Shown here: in pieces, positions 43,504-51,281 of the stretch
How the letters are laid out: the number at the start of each line of letters is the position of its first letter
Numbering within the stretch: position 1 is the stretch's first letter
Assembly: GCA_027485165.1 (NCBI GenBank)
Contig: JAIXRN010000015.1
Coordinates: 62,001 to 126,000, forward strand
Direction of reading: 5' to 3'
DNA from: Rubrivivax sp.
GTDB taxonomy: Bacteria; Pseudomonadota; Gammaproteobacteria; Burkholderiales; Burkholderiaceae_C
DNA: 64,000 nt
Notes under the pieces: model-generated
The model's database searches: none
The model's input: only the letters and a program-made list of their open reading frames with translations
Told to the model about the DNA's origin: nothing
Translations under genes and position numbers: made by a program

Positions 43504-44819
43504 TCAGCTGCCCGTTCCCTCGTGGCCTGGCATCGGGCGCAGGCTGCCCAAGGAAGGGGGTTCGCCTGGAATCGAAGCCCTGTCGTCCCCCGGCACGATC
43601 TGATGGCTCAACCGATGCCCGTCTAGCACCACAGCTTCCTCCAGCATCTCCTCCACCTGCACTCGCAATTCGCGCGGCTTGGTCAGCTTTGGCGTGCGGC
43701 CCAGCTCGCCCAGCCGAAGGCCCTCTTGCACCAGCTGGCTTGCCAAGGCGCTGGCTTGCAGCACGGGCATCCCCAAGCGGCGCGAAACGGCATGCGCGGC
43801 CAACTCGGGCACCACGCTCCGCCGGTAGTGACGGGCAGCCTCTGCGGCGGACAGGTTTACATGGGGCTCTGCTGGTTCGCGCTCCACCCCCGCGGCCAGT
43901 GCTGCCGCGAGCCGAGGGTCCCAATGGGTGGGCCGGTCGTATTTCGGCAGTGGCAGCAAGTTGCCTTCCAGCATCAAGCTGATCACCTCTCTGCGTGCAA
44001 CATTGGGCGAGGTGGAATCGCCCAACTCGCGCTTCCGCCTCTGGTAGCGCTCCATCAACGCTGGCCCATCGACGGCGCGTAGCACGCTGTCCAGCGTACG
44101 GTCGGGCGCATGGGTGAGCCGTGAGTCCTCCGCCAGCAGGGCAGGCGGTTCGGCCCAGGCATCGACCACCCAGCGACGTTCTTCACCCGTATCGGTGGTC
44201 TGCACGAATTCGGGCCAAACGTGGTCAGCAACGGGTGCGTCCATCAACTCCAGGCGTTCAGCGGCCTGCAATTCGGGCGTGAGGTGTACGGCCAACAGCG
44301 CCGTATATTCCCTGCAGTTTCCGGCTTCCATGAAAACGGCCCCGGCAGCGTCCAGTGCCACGCGGTCGTGCACAAGCTGGCCGCTGCTGGGTAGTGCGGT
44401 TTTCGGCAGGTGTTTGCGCCCGGCTTCCACAGAAACGGCGCTCAGTTCAGTTGACCCGTGGCCACCACGTCTGCCGACACATTGCCGCGGCCCAGAGGCA
44501 GGTCATCCCGCGTGCGCTCCATGGCCGCTTGCAGACGCAGGAAGGTACTGACATCGGCCTCGTCCAAGCTGCCCTGGCGAAGACAGCGCGTCCAGAGATA
44601 GGCCGCAGAGGACAGGCTTACTCGCAGTTCAGCCGGCTCGCCGCCGCGTGCAGCACCCTGGGGGCCAGGCTCAGGCTCAAGCCCGGGCTGCGGCGCTTGT
44701 TCCGGGCGCGCCCCCAAGGGCGCGACGGGCTGGCTCTGTGGCAGCGTTGTGCTGATGCGCCCAGCGCCGCGTCGCTGGGGTCCGGCTAGACCAACTTCGT
44801 CGACGGGTGGTACGTGCAA
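43504..44819 (-). pseudogene. AvrPphE/HopX/XopE-like effector gene, frameshifted and lacking a clear start
   Basis: The 3' frame (44,430-43,504, 308 codons) carries GNCREYTALL, DHVWPEF and WVVDAWAEP, giving a Cys39-His70-Asp90 triad in that frame, the arrangement of the transglutaminase-like AvrPphE/HopX/XopE effectors. A 5' frame (44,819-44,442, 125 codons) ends VSADVVATGQLN and stops 11 bp before; a one- or two-base shift joins the two as GQLN..AVSVEAGRKH. The 5' frame has only a TTG start. So the gene is probably frameshifted and N-terminally damaged, although the 308-codon part is well preserved and might be translated from the GTG at 44,430. It follows a chaperone-like gene, separated by a transposase fragment. 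Confidence 0.62.
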
Positions 44820-44878
44820 TCTTCATCGTGCGCACCATGCCTGATGCGTACTCCGCGGTCACCGTGACTTGGCTTGGC

Positions 44879-44959
44879 GCTCACCGTGCAGCGCCAGAAG
44901 GCACTGCCGGACATCGAACGCGGCTTCACGATGCTCAAGACCGACTTGCGGGCCACATG
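44879..44959 (+). mobile_element. Transposase C-terminal fragment
   Basis: A 27-codon stretch reads QRQKALPDIERGFTMLKTDL, matching the ADIERGF.VLKS.IEI segment near the end of IS4/IS1182-like transposases. It lies between the chaperone-like gene and its effector pseudogene, probably the event that separated them. Confidence 0.55.
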
Positions 44960-44977
44960 AGTTCCCCTTGGTCGCCG

Positions 44978-45433
44978 TCACTGCATACCCGCAGATGGCA
45001 TCAACACCGTAATTTTGATCTGGCTCGCCTGCGCCAGAAAGTGCTGAACCCTCGTCAGCCAAGCTGGTGTGTCGTCTTGTACGCTCACTGTCAGGGTGAG
45101 CCAGAGAGTGTCATCCAGCACGAGAGGCTGTCCTGCCTGCGCGCCCCCGAATTGGCTGGACCAAGCGCGGACGAGTTCAGCCCAGTGCGTCGCTGTCAGG
45201 TTCGCGGTGTTGCCCATCTCGATCAAGATTCGCAGCAGGTTTTTTTCTTCCAGAAAGACCATCACTTGGCTTTGCCCGCGCACGCCGAAATACAGTGAAT
45301 CGTCAACCCGGGTTTCAGATCCGAGCTGAAGTGCTTGCTGTAACGCAGTCAGCGGATCGGGTTGGTGTGGCTGGCCGTCAGGAAGCGTCATGTTGCGAAA
45401 AGGGATTGCGAAGATGGTCTCCGCAGGTGTCAT
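44978..45433 (-). CDS. CesT-like T3SS chaperone
   Basis: A 151-residue acidic protein with the CesT/SycE-like alternation of helix and strands: DPLTALQQALQLGSETRVDD, SLYFGVRGQSQVMVFLEEKN, DDTLWLTLTVSVQDDTPAWL. It is the same length as the two other chaperone-like proteins in the island, though only weakly similar. The gene is upstream of the AvrPphE-like pseudogene on the same strand and has a HrpL-like box 50 bp upstream. An internal ATG (MTLPDGQ, codon 15) is an alternative start. Confidence 0.68.
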   Translation of the reverse strand: MTPAETIFAIPFRNMTLPDGQPHQPDPLTALQQALQLGSETRVDDSLYFGVRGQSQVMVFLEEKNLLRILIEMGNTANLTATHWAELVRAWSSQFGGAQAGQPLVLDDTLWLTLTVSVQDDTPAWLTRVQHFLAQASQIKITVLMPSAGMQ

Positions 45434-45470
45434 GCACCGGGTCAGGGACGCTTGGACAAGTCAATGGATA

Positions 45471-45499
45471 GGAACCTTGCCATAAGTGGAGGGCACACA
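45471..45499 (+). promoter_or_regulatory. Orphan HrpL-like box on the plus strand
   Basis: GGAACC (exact HrpL -35), 16 bases, GCACACA (one mismatch to CCACNNA). It overlaps the opposite box at 45,483-45,511. No intact T3SS gene follows on the plus strand, only a group II intron remnant, so a former effector gene may be lost. Confidence 0.45.
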
Positions 45500-45511
45500 C
45501 ACGGTAGTTCA
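45483..45511 (-). promoter_or_regulatory. Candidate HrpL-like box for the chaperone/AvrPphE-like pair
   Basis: TGAACT, 16 bases, CCACTTA on the minus strand, 50 bp before the chaperone start. The -10 half is perfect and the -35 half has two mismatches to CGAACC. Confidence 0.48.
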
Positions 45512-45624
45512 CTTTGTATCGCCTCTGTACGGGTGCCGATTCTGCAAAAGCCTGGCGGCTTCAAGCTCAAAGTGAGGCAAGAAAATCAATCAACAGAATC
45601 AGTATGCCTGCGGAAGCTGACCCA

Positions 45625-45870
45625 TATCAGCGCGTGCCCTGCAAGCAAGGCTTCGGGTTCGAGAACAAGGCTGACGTCGACTGCTTCCTCGAGCACGCGA
45701 AGGTGCGGTTCACCAACTTCAGGCTGACGCCCCACGAGAGCAAGATGCGCCTGCTGCGGTCCGACCGCTTCGCGACGCAGGCACAGGCGAAACGGGGGCT
45801 GCCGAAGCCTCCGACGTTCGACTTCTTTGGGTTCACCCAAATCTGTGGTTGGAACCGGTCGAACGGGTGA
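45625..45870 (+). mobile_element. Group II intron reverse transcriptase remnant
   Basis: The plus frame reads FGFENKADVDCFLEHAKVRF, LTPHESKMRLLRSDRFATQA, PPTFDFFGFTQICGWNR, matching the thumb-side motifs F..ADA..F, L.L.P.KTRLIEFGRFA and KPETFDFLGFTHIC of group II intron proteins. The catalytic YADD box and the maturase end are missing. Confidence 0.75.
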
Positions 45871-46002
45871 TTCCAGTTGAAGCGGCTGACCCTGACGAAG
45901 CGGATGCGCGCCAGCCCTAAGGCGCACGGAAGTGGCACGAGCCTGGTTGCATGCCCTTCGGCGGCGCGGCCAGCGTAGACGGATGCCGTGGCACGACTTG
46001 GG

Positions 46003-46056
46003 CGCCACCTTGGCCTTGAATGCCGGCGACTGGTTCCGGCGGGGTGTTCTGTTCAT
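46003..46056 (-). mobile_element. IS3-family orfA N-terminal fragment
   Basis: Eighteen codons, MNRTPRRNQSPAFKAKVA, are the start of a common IS3-group orfA. The rest is gone. Together with the intron remnant it accounts for most of the 740-bp gap 45,434-46,176; I see no gene in the remaining parts. Confidence 0.6.
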
Positions 46057-46176
46057 CTGCTCTGCTCCTGTCGTCTCGGGCTCTATCCTCGCCCAGCGGA
46101 GCAGCCTTCCCACTTTAGGCCGTATTCACATTTACGCAGCTGGCTCTTGAGCTGGGGTTGACTTCTGCCAATCTCG

Positions 46177-49100
46177 CTATCTCTTTTGCGGTGGCCACTG
46201 GCTGATACCGCGCTGGGTTTCGGCGACGACCGTGGTTTCGGCCACCACACCCAGTCCGAGGCCCAAACCGCTGACCGGAGCCTTGATGCTTTGCTTGACT
46301 ATCAGGCGCTTCTCTTCGAAGGCTGAAGGGCTGTTCTGCAGCGCCAGCAGGCTTGCGACTGCGATCTGCATCGCGTCATTGTCCTGGTTGTTGCGGGCCG
46401 TCGTCATGGCAGCACGAAAGTGGTCGAGTTGTGGCAGCAACGCGTCGTCCAACTGGGTACCCACGGTGTAGGCCATATCTTCGCGGGCGTTGTGCTGCAA
46501 TTCGTCTAACCAGGCGGTCAGGTCTTGCTGTGCGGCCAGCAGGTTCTGTGGCAAGGTCTCGCCGCCGGGCATTTCTTTGGCGCGAGCCTTCACCCAGGCA
46601 TCCTTTTTCGCCTCTACGGTTTGCCTGAATTCCTTGAACGAACTGAATTCAGTGTTGCTCTGCACCTGACCTTTCACTGCTTCGTTGTTGATGGTGACCA
46701 TCTTGTAGCTACGTTCGATCGCGTTGACCGACGTCCTGATGCTCACTTCCCCGCGTTGCAGGTTGGCGCGTAAGTTGGTCTCACTACCTATGGCCACCCC
46801 AGGGCTGGATAAGCCCACGCCCATGCGCATGAGCGTGCTCTGAGCAGCGCCAATGCGGACCGCCTGGGAGTTCTGCACGCCAGGCCGCTCGCTGGCCACC
46901 CGGGATGCCACCTGAGAACCCGAAGCACCTGCGACACCGCCCGAGACCTTCGGCGTCTCCCCGCTGCCCACCGAGCCACTAACCGACACCCCGATCGACA
47001 TATCGGTCTTCTTGGCCGACTTGTGGTCGGCATCAACCTGGGTCAGCACCAGGCCAGGGTGGTTGGCCAACAGGTGGTCGAGTACGTTGGGAGTGTCGCT
47101 GCTGCGCGGCAAGGCGTCGGTGCCGAAGCGCACCAGATCGCGTACCGCCTGTTCCATCTTGGCCTGGGGCAGAAGCTCGTTTTCCCGGTCGCGACTGAAG
47201 CGCATGATCACGCCTTCGGTGTCTTCAGACTCCCATGCCCATTTGGCGTCCACCACGGTGGCATCGAGCCGGGCCTGCGCGCCCAGGCCCACCTGGGGTC
47301 CGACGGCCAGACCCAGCCGCGTCTGCTTGGTGTTCCTTGTACCGATGAGCACGGTGGGGCCCTGCGAAGGCCGTCCCATTTCGATCACCGCTTCGCGTCC
47401 TACGGTACGGTTGGCCTCAGGCCGCAAGCCCAGACCCACTTGCGACAGAGCGGTCGACACCCCAAGCCCCGACAGGCCCAAGCCCACGCGACCGCCTTGA
47501 GCGATTCGCACCTTGTCGCGCGGGTCCAGCGTACCGGCAGCAGTGCCCAACATGTGAGCCAGTTCACTGGCACCGACGTCGCCGCTGCGTTTCCACAGCC
47601 CGGTCAGGCGCGCCTGATCAGCGTGGGCTTGCGCCTTGCGCAGCGGATTCTCCTGCTCATCGGTGGATACGCCTGCATCGGGGGCCTGCGAATCGGCGAG
47701 TTCAAACAGCGCCAAAACCTGGTTTAGCGCCGTGCCCACGTCAGTTCGTGTTTCCTTGAGCGTACTCAGCACGGCTTGGGCGCGGGAGTCGAGTACGGTT
47801 GTTTGGGTGCGCGCAATTTCAATGGCTCGATCGATCAACGCCGGGCTGACTGTGAGTGTCTTGAGCTGTTGGTTCGTGGCCCGGGCTTGCTCTGCTTCCG
47901 TGCGGGTGTGGCCGGTAGCGCGGCCCAGACGTGAGGTCAGGGTGTTGTTGGTCTTGCGCTGGGCCTTTTCGTCGATGGCCTGCACCAGCCCTTGAAGCAC
48001 CGCGCGGGCTTGCTGATTGGTGTTGGTAGCCATCCAGGCTTCTGCGTTCTCCGTCAGTGCCCGCGCGCTGGTCATCGCTGCACCGAATGCGGCTGAGCGG
48101 CTGGGCTGAGCACCTGTTTGTTGGGCCTGCCGAAAGGCGTTGAGCATCGCCCGGGCCTTGAACGGCGACTTGTCGATCGAGCCTTTCTCGATGTTGTTGG
48201 CGCGGGCGACCCAGGTCTGTACTTTCTCCAGGCGCTCAAGTGCGGCCTGGTGCAGCGTACCTGGGCCAACAGCGGTGAAGCCATTGCGTACACCGTGATA
48301 CGCCGCGCGTCGTTCCGGGCTCAAGTGGCTTGCCTGCAGCGGCTCTCCTCGCACATCGCCTTGCGCTACTTCAAGGGCTCGGGTCAGCCACTGGCGGCTG
48401 TCTCTGTGTTCTGGGCCGTCAGGTGTCTGGTGGAGCGCGTGGCGCGCGCTGATGTAAACCCGCAGTGCGCTGTCAAACCCGCTTTCGTTTGGCGACGCAC
48501 GTGAGGCGTCAACTTCGATAGCGCCTGCTGCCGGCATCCACGCCGGGGCCATGCGCTGAAGGGTTTCCATCCCGCGCGGCAATTTCAACAGCGCGTCGGT
48601 AAAGGCGATCACCTGTTCCTGCACGTCGCGGTCAGGTTCGCCGTCAGCCATTGGGGCGGCGCTCAAAAGGCTGCTGTCGGTCACCAGTTTTTGCAGCACT
48701 GCCGCAGCGCGGTCTGCAGCGCTTGGGCTGTTGTCCTGCATGTCGTGCACCGCGGTGAGCAGAGTGTTCTTGATGGTTTCCAGTGCCAGCGGCGTAGGCA
48801 CCTTGCTGGCCGATGTCGTCTCATTCAATTTCTCCGCAAGCCCACCCAGCGCACTGCGCAGACTTTCCGTCATCGGTGCTGTTGGGCTCAGCGGGCTGTC
48901 CAGCAGCCGTTGGATGTGGGTTTCGCTGGCTTGTGTGAGAGCGTTTTGATGCTCGTCTTGCTTGGCCTGCAAGCTGCTCAGCCTGGCCTGCAAGACCGGC
49001 GCTTCAGCGCGTAGCAGCGCGATGGCGCCGGACACGTCGGGCCGGTCGTCCCCGGCCGCGTTGGTGGTCAGTGCAGTCCGTCCTTCTTCATCGATCTTCG

Positions 49101-50556
49101 CAAGGGCTGTGAGCGTTTCCAGCCGCTTATTCAAGTGCTCGGTGCGGTCAAGCCGCTGGCTCGCTGCATGCAGATCGATGGCAGCCTGGCTCAGGGGGTG
49201 CAAGGCGGAACGGTTGTGGGCAGGGCTGCCGGCAGGTTGGAGGGCCAGCTGTCTCAGTGCCTCGCTGCTCGGCACGGGCGGACGCATCTGGCCCAGCAAT
49301 TGGGCGGCGCCCCTGAACACTTGGCCTGCGGTGCGTTGGCCTGCTGCCAGGACGCCCGCTTTGGGCTTTGCGTTGATCGGGGCGGCATCGCGCTGAGCAT
49401 CGCGCGCTGCTGCTGCGCTCAGCTCGGCCACCATCGTGCCCAGCTGGCTCAAGACTTCCTCATCCGGCAGTTCTGGGATGGGCTCAAGGTAAGAGGGGGC
49501 GGTGACGGCGTCGGGAGGCTTCCCATAAGGCAAGGGCTTGCTGATTGCCGCAAAACCACTGCCCCTCACTTCCACTTCCCGATGTTTGAGGACACTGCCC
49601 AGCCAAGTGTCCTTCCGCGTCGCCGGCAACACGGGGGCTGGCTCCGATTCGGGTGCCGTGGTGCTGGACGAGTCAGCAGACGCGGCATACCCACTGGAAG
49701 TGCCCTCCTCTTGTATTTCTGTCACGGAACTGCCCAGCGTGACGGGTCTCGGTTCCTCGCCTGACCCAGTGACAACGCCCTCCCCAGACGCCCATGAAAG
49801 CCCGGTGACAACGTCCTCCCCAGACGCCCACGAAAGCCCTGGCGCCGTCTCGCTGCCGGCCTCGGACCGGATTTCTGGGTCTCTCCCCCGCGCGTTTTCG
49901 GATGAGCGTGCAACTTCCAGGTCGGCGATGTGCTTTTTGAGATTGGCCAGACTCGTTCGCTGCGTTCGTAGTCTTTCCAGGTTGGATGTGAGGGCGGCGC
50001 TACCGTTCTGCGCGCCCACCGTGGCGCCGGACCCGGTGACCAAGGCGCTCTCGGCCTGCTTCACTGCCGCTTCGGCTGGACCAAGCTTCGCCTTTGCTGC
50101 TGCGAGTTGGGTCTGAATTTCACTGCCGCCAGCGCCCGAAAGCGTGTCTGCGGGGCGGCCAGCGATCGGCGCGGCGCTTGCCCGGGACGCCTCGGTGCGC
50201 GGCGCGAACGGGCGTGCAAAGCGCCCTAGTGCTAGCCACGATTTGCCTTCTCCGCGCGCTTTGGGGCTCGCTTGCAGCGGGCCGTCTGCCGAAGGCGGGC
50301 CACCTCGGCTCTCGCGCCTGGCCTGTGTTGCCAAGTCTTTGGCCTGTTGCCCGGCCATGCTTGCGCGCGAGGATGGAGACGCCGAGCCGGCTGGCAGCAG
50401 CGGAGCTACCAGTGGGCTGCCCGACGGCGGTGCCAGTGCTTTGGGCAGCTGCCTGCCGGTGCTGGGCGGCGGGGTGACATCGCGTCCGGCTACGGTTGAA
50501 GTCGAACCAAGGGCACGGAGCAAACCGCCTAAGGTGCCCGTGGGGGACGGAACCAT
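46177..50556 (-). CDS. Large T3SS effector candidate A (1459 residues)
   Basis: The gene starts 17 bp after its chaperone-like gene and runs in one frame. Residues 1-130 are Ser/Pro/Ala-rich, like a secretion signal. Residues 132-233 form a charged coiled coil shared with candidate B. Residues 240-330 are acidic and Ser/Thr-rich with a 12-residue tandem repeat. A long helical region follows to about 1000. The C-terminal 400 residues contain Gly-rich alternating beta patterns (VGLGLSGLGVSTALSQVGLG, LGLAVGPQVGLGAQARLDAT, SIGVSVSGSVGSG) that recall the beta-barrel half of AvrE-type effectors. Size, upstream chaperone and HrpL-like box fit an effector. AvrE relationship is only pattern-based, and no WxxxE-led assignment is made. 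Confidence 0.66.
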   Translation of the reverse strand: MVPSPTGTLGGLLRALGSTSTVAGRDVTPPPSTGRQLPKALAPPSGSPLVAPLLPAGSASPSSRASMAGQQAKDLATQARRESRGGPPSADGPLQASPKARGEGKSWLALGRFARPFAPRTEASRASAAPIAGRPADTLSGAGGSEIQTQLAAAKAKLGPAEAAVKQAESALVTGSGATVGAQNGSAALTSNLERLRTQRTSLANLKKHIADLEVARSSENARGRDPEIRSEAGSETAPGLSWASGEDVVTGLSWASGEGVVTGSGEEPRPVTLGSSVTEIQEEGTSSGYAASADSSSTTAPESEPAPVLPATRKDTWLGSVLKHREVEVRGSGFAAISKPLPYGKPPDAVTAPSYLEPIPELPDEEVLSQLGTMVAELSAAAARDAQRDAAPINAKPKAGVLAAGQRTAGQVFRGAAQLLGQMRPPVPSSEALRQLALQPAGSPAHNRSALHPLSQAAIDLHAASQRLDRTEHLNKRLETLTALAKIDEEGRTALTTNAAGDDRPDVSGAIALLRAEAPVLQARLSSLQAKQDEHQNALTQASETHIQRLLDSPLSPTAPMTESLRSALGGLAEKLNETTSASKVPTPLALETIKNTLLTAVHDMQDNSPSAADRAAAVLQKLVTDSSLLSAAPMADGEPDRDVQEQVIAFTDALLKLPRGMETLQRMAPAWMPAAGAIEVDASRASPNESGFDSALRVYISARHALHQTPDGPEHRDSRQWLTRALEVAQGDVRGEPLQASHLSPERRAAYHGVRNGFTAVGPGTLHQAALERLEKVQTWVARANNIEKGSIDKSPFKARAMLNAFRQAQQTGAQPSRSAAFGAAMTSARALTENAEAWMATNTNQQARAVLQGLVQAIDEKAQRKTNNTLTSRLGRATGHTRTEAEQARATNQQLKTLTVSPALIDRAIEIARTQTTVLDSRAQAVLSTLKETRTDVGTALNQVLALFELADSQAPDAGVSTDEQENPLRKAQAHADQARLTGLWKRSGDVGASELAHMLGTAAGTLDPRDKVRIAQGGRVGLGLSGLGVSTALSQVGLGLRPEANRTVGREAVIEMGRPSQGPTVLIGTRNTKQTRLGLAVGPQVGLGAQARLDATVVDAKWAWESEDTEGVIMRFSRDRENELLPQAKMEQAVRDLVRFGTDALPRSSDTPNVLDHLLANHPGLVLTQVDADHKSAKKTDMSIGVSVSGSVGSGETPKVSGGVAGASGSQVASRVASERPGVQNSQAVRIGAAQSTLMRMGVGLSSPGVAIGSETNLRANLQRGEVSIRTSVNAIERSYKMVTINNEAVKGQVQSNTEFSSFKEFRQTVEAKKDAWVKARAKEMPGGETLPQNLLAAQQDLTAWLDELQHNAREDMAYTVGTQLDDALLPQLDHFRAAMTTARNNQDNDAMQIAVASLLALQNSPSAFEEKRLIVKQSIKAPVSGLGLGLGVVAETTVVAETQRGISQWPPQKR
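49769..49840. repeat. 36-bp tandem direct repeat, two copies, inside effector A
   Basis: Two head-to-tail 36-bp units encode GLSWASGE-D/G-VVT twice in the acidic linker. The frame is kept, so copy-number changes would alter the linker by 12 residues. Confidence 0.85.
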
Positions 50557-50573
50557 GTCGCCTGCCGCCCGCT

Positions 50574-51029
50574 TCAGTTAAACGAACGGTCTGGCTGACG
50601 ACTCAAGGCCGTGGCCAGGAAGCCCAGGGCGTTCTTCGTGTTGCTGTCGGTCGAAGCGCCAGGCTCGGCCTTCCAGGTCATCCACAGGTGGTCGTCGCGC
50701 ACCATCAGACGGCCTGCCCAGGGAAGGTCAAACAGCTCGGCCATGTGGCCCATCAGCGTCAGCCAGTCGTCGGCCTTCAGGCGCAGGGCGCTACCCAGGT
50801 CACAAACCACCGCCAACGAGCCGTCGGCGCTAGGCAGTACCGCGACGTCGACACGGTTGCGCAGCGTGAAATCCATGCCGTCCGCGTTCAGCACGCTTTG
50901 CGGGAGTCCCAACTCGTTACGGATGGCGTCCATCAGCACGGCTGTCTGCTCGCGCAGGGCGGTGGTCGGGTTCACAACCGAGCCGCGCGCGCGGAGCGAC
51001 GATGAGTGGTCGAACACGGAGGTGGTCAT
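50574..51029 (-). CDS. CesT-like T3SS chaperone for effector A
   Basis: A 151-residue acidic protein with TAVLMDAIRNELGLPQSVLN, MDFTLRNRVDVAVLPSADGS and GRLMVRDDHLWMTWKAEPGA, compatible with the CesT fold. The ATG at 51,029 is chosen because the HrpL-like box at 51,061-51,088 rules out a longer frame and because it gives the same length as the paralogue at 55,588-56,043. The 3' 296 bp are almost identical to that paralogue, the 5' part is not. Effector A starts 17 bp downstream. Confidence 0.82.
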   Translation of the reverse strand: MTTSVFDHSSSLRARGSVVNPTTALREQTAVLMDAIRNELGLPQSVLNADGMDFTLRNRVDVAVLPSADGSLAVVCDLGSALRLKADDWLTLMGHMAELFDLPWAGRLMVRDDHLWMTWKAEPGASTDSNTKNALGFLATALSRQPDRSFN

Positions 51030-51060
51030 GGTGTGGTGGCAACTCAGAGGGCTTGACTCA

Positions 51061-51088
51061 TGAGTGGCACCTTCATCGTGATGGTTCG
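51061..51088 (-). promoter_or_regulatory. HrpL-like box for chaperone/effector A
   Basis: CGAACC, 15 bases, CCACTCA on the minus strand, 31 bp before the chaperone ATG. Nearly the same sequence precedes the second pair. Confidence 0.8.
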
Positions 51089-51281
51089 CTCCCTTGAGCT
51101 GTTCGCGGCAAGATGCGTGGGCTCCAAACCCCGCCACCAGACTGTGCCCGAGCGCCTGGAACGCCTGGAGGACCGCCACGTCCAAGGCAAGTGCGCCTGC
51201 CTCCGCGTGACCAGGTTTGATGCCGCGCGTGACCTTGTTGCGCCCCCCCTCCGCGGCTGGCCCCCAACGCCGTATCGGCGG

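Noticed and set aside
43332-43982. Plus-strand frame opposite the AvrPphE-like pseudogene
   Set aside because: Shadow of the minus-strand effector sequence with no family features.
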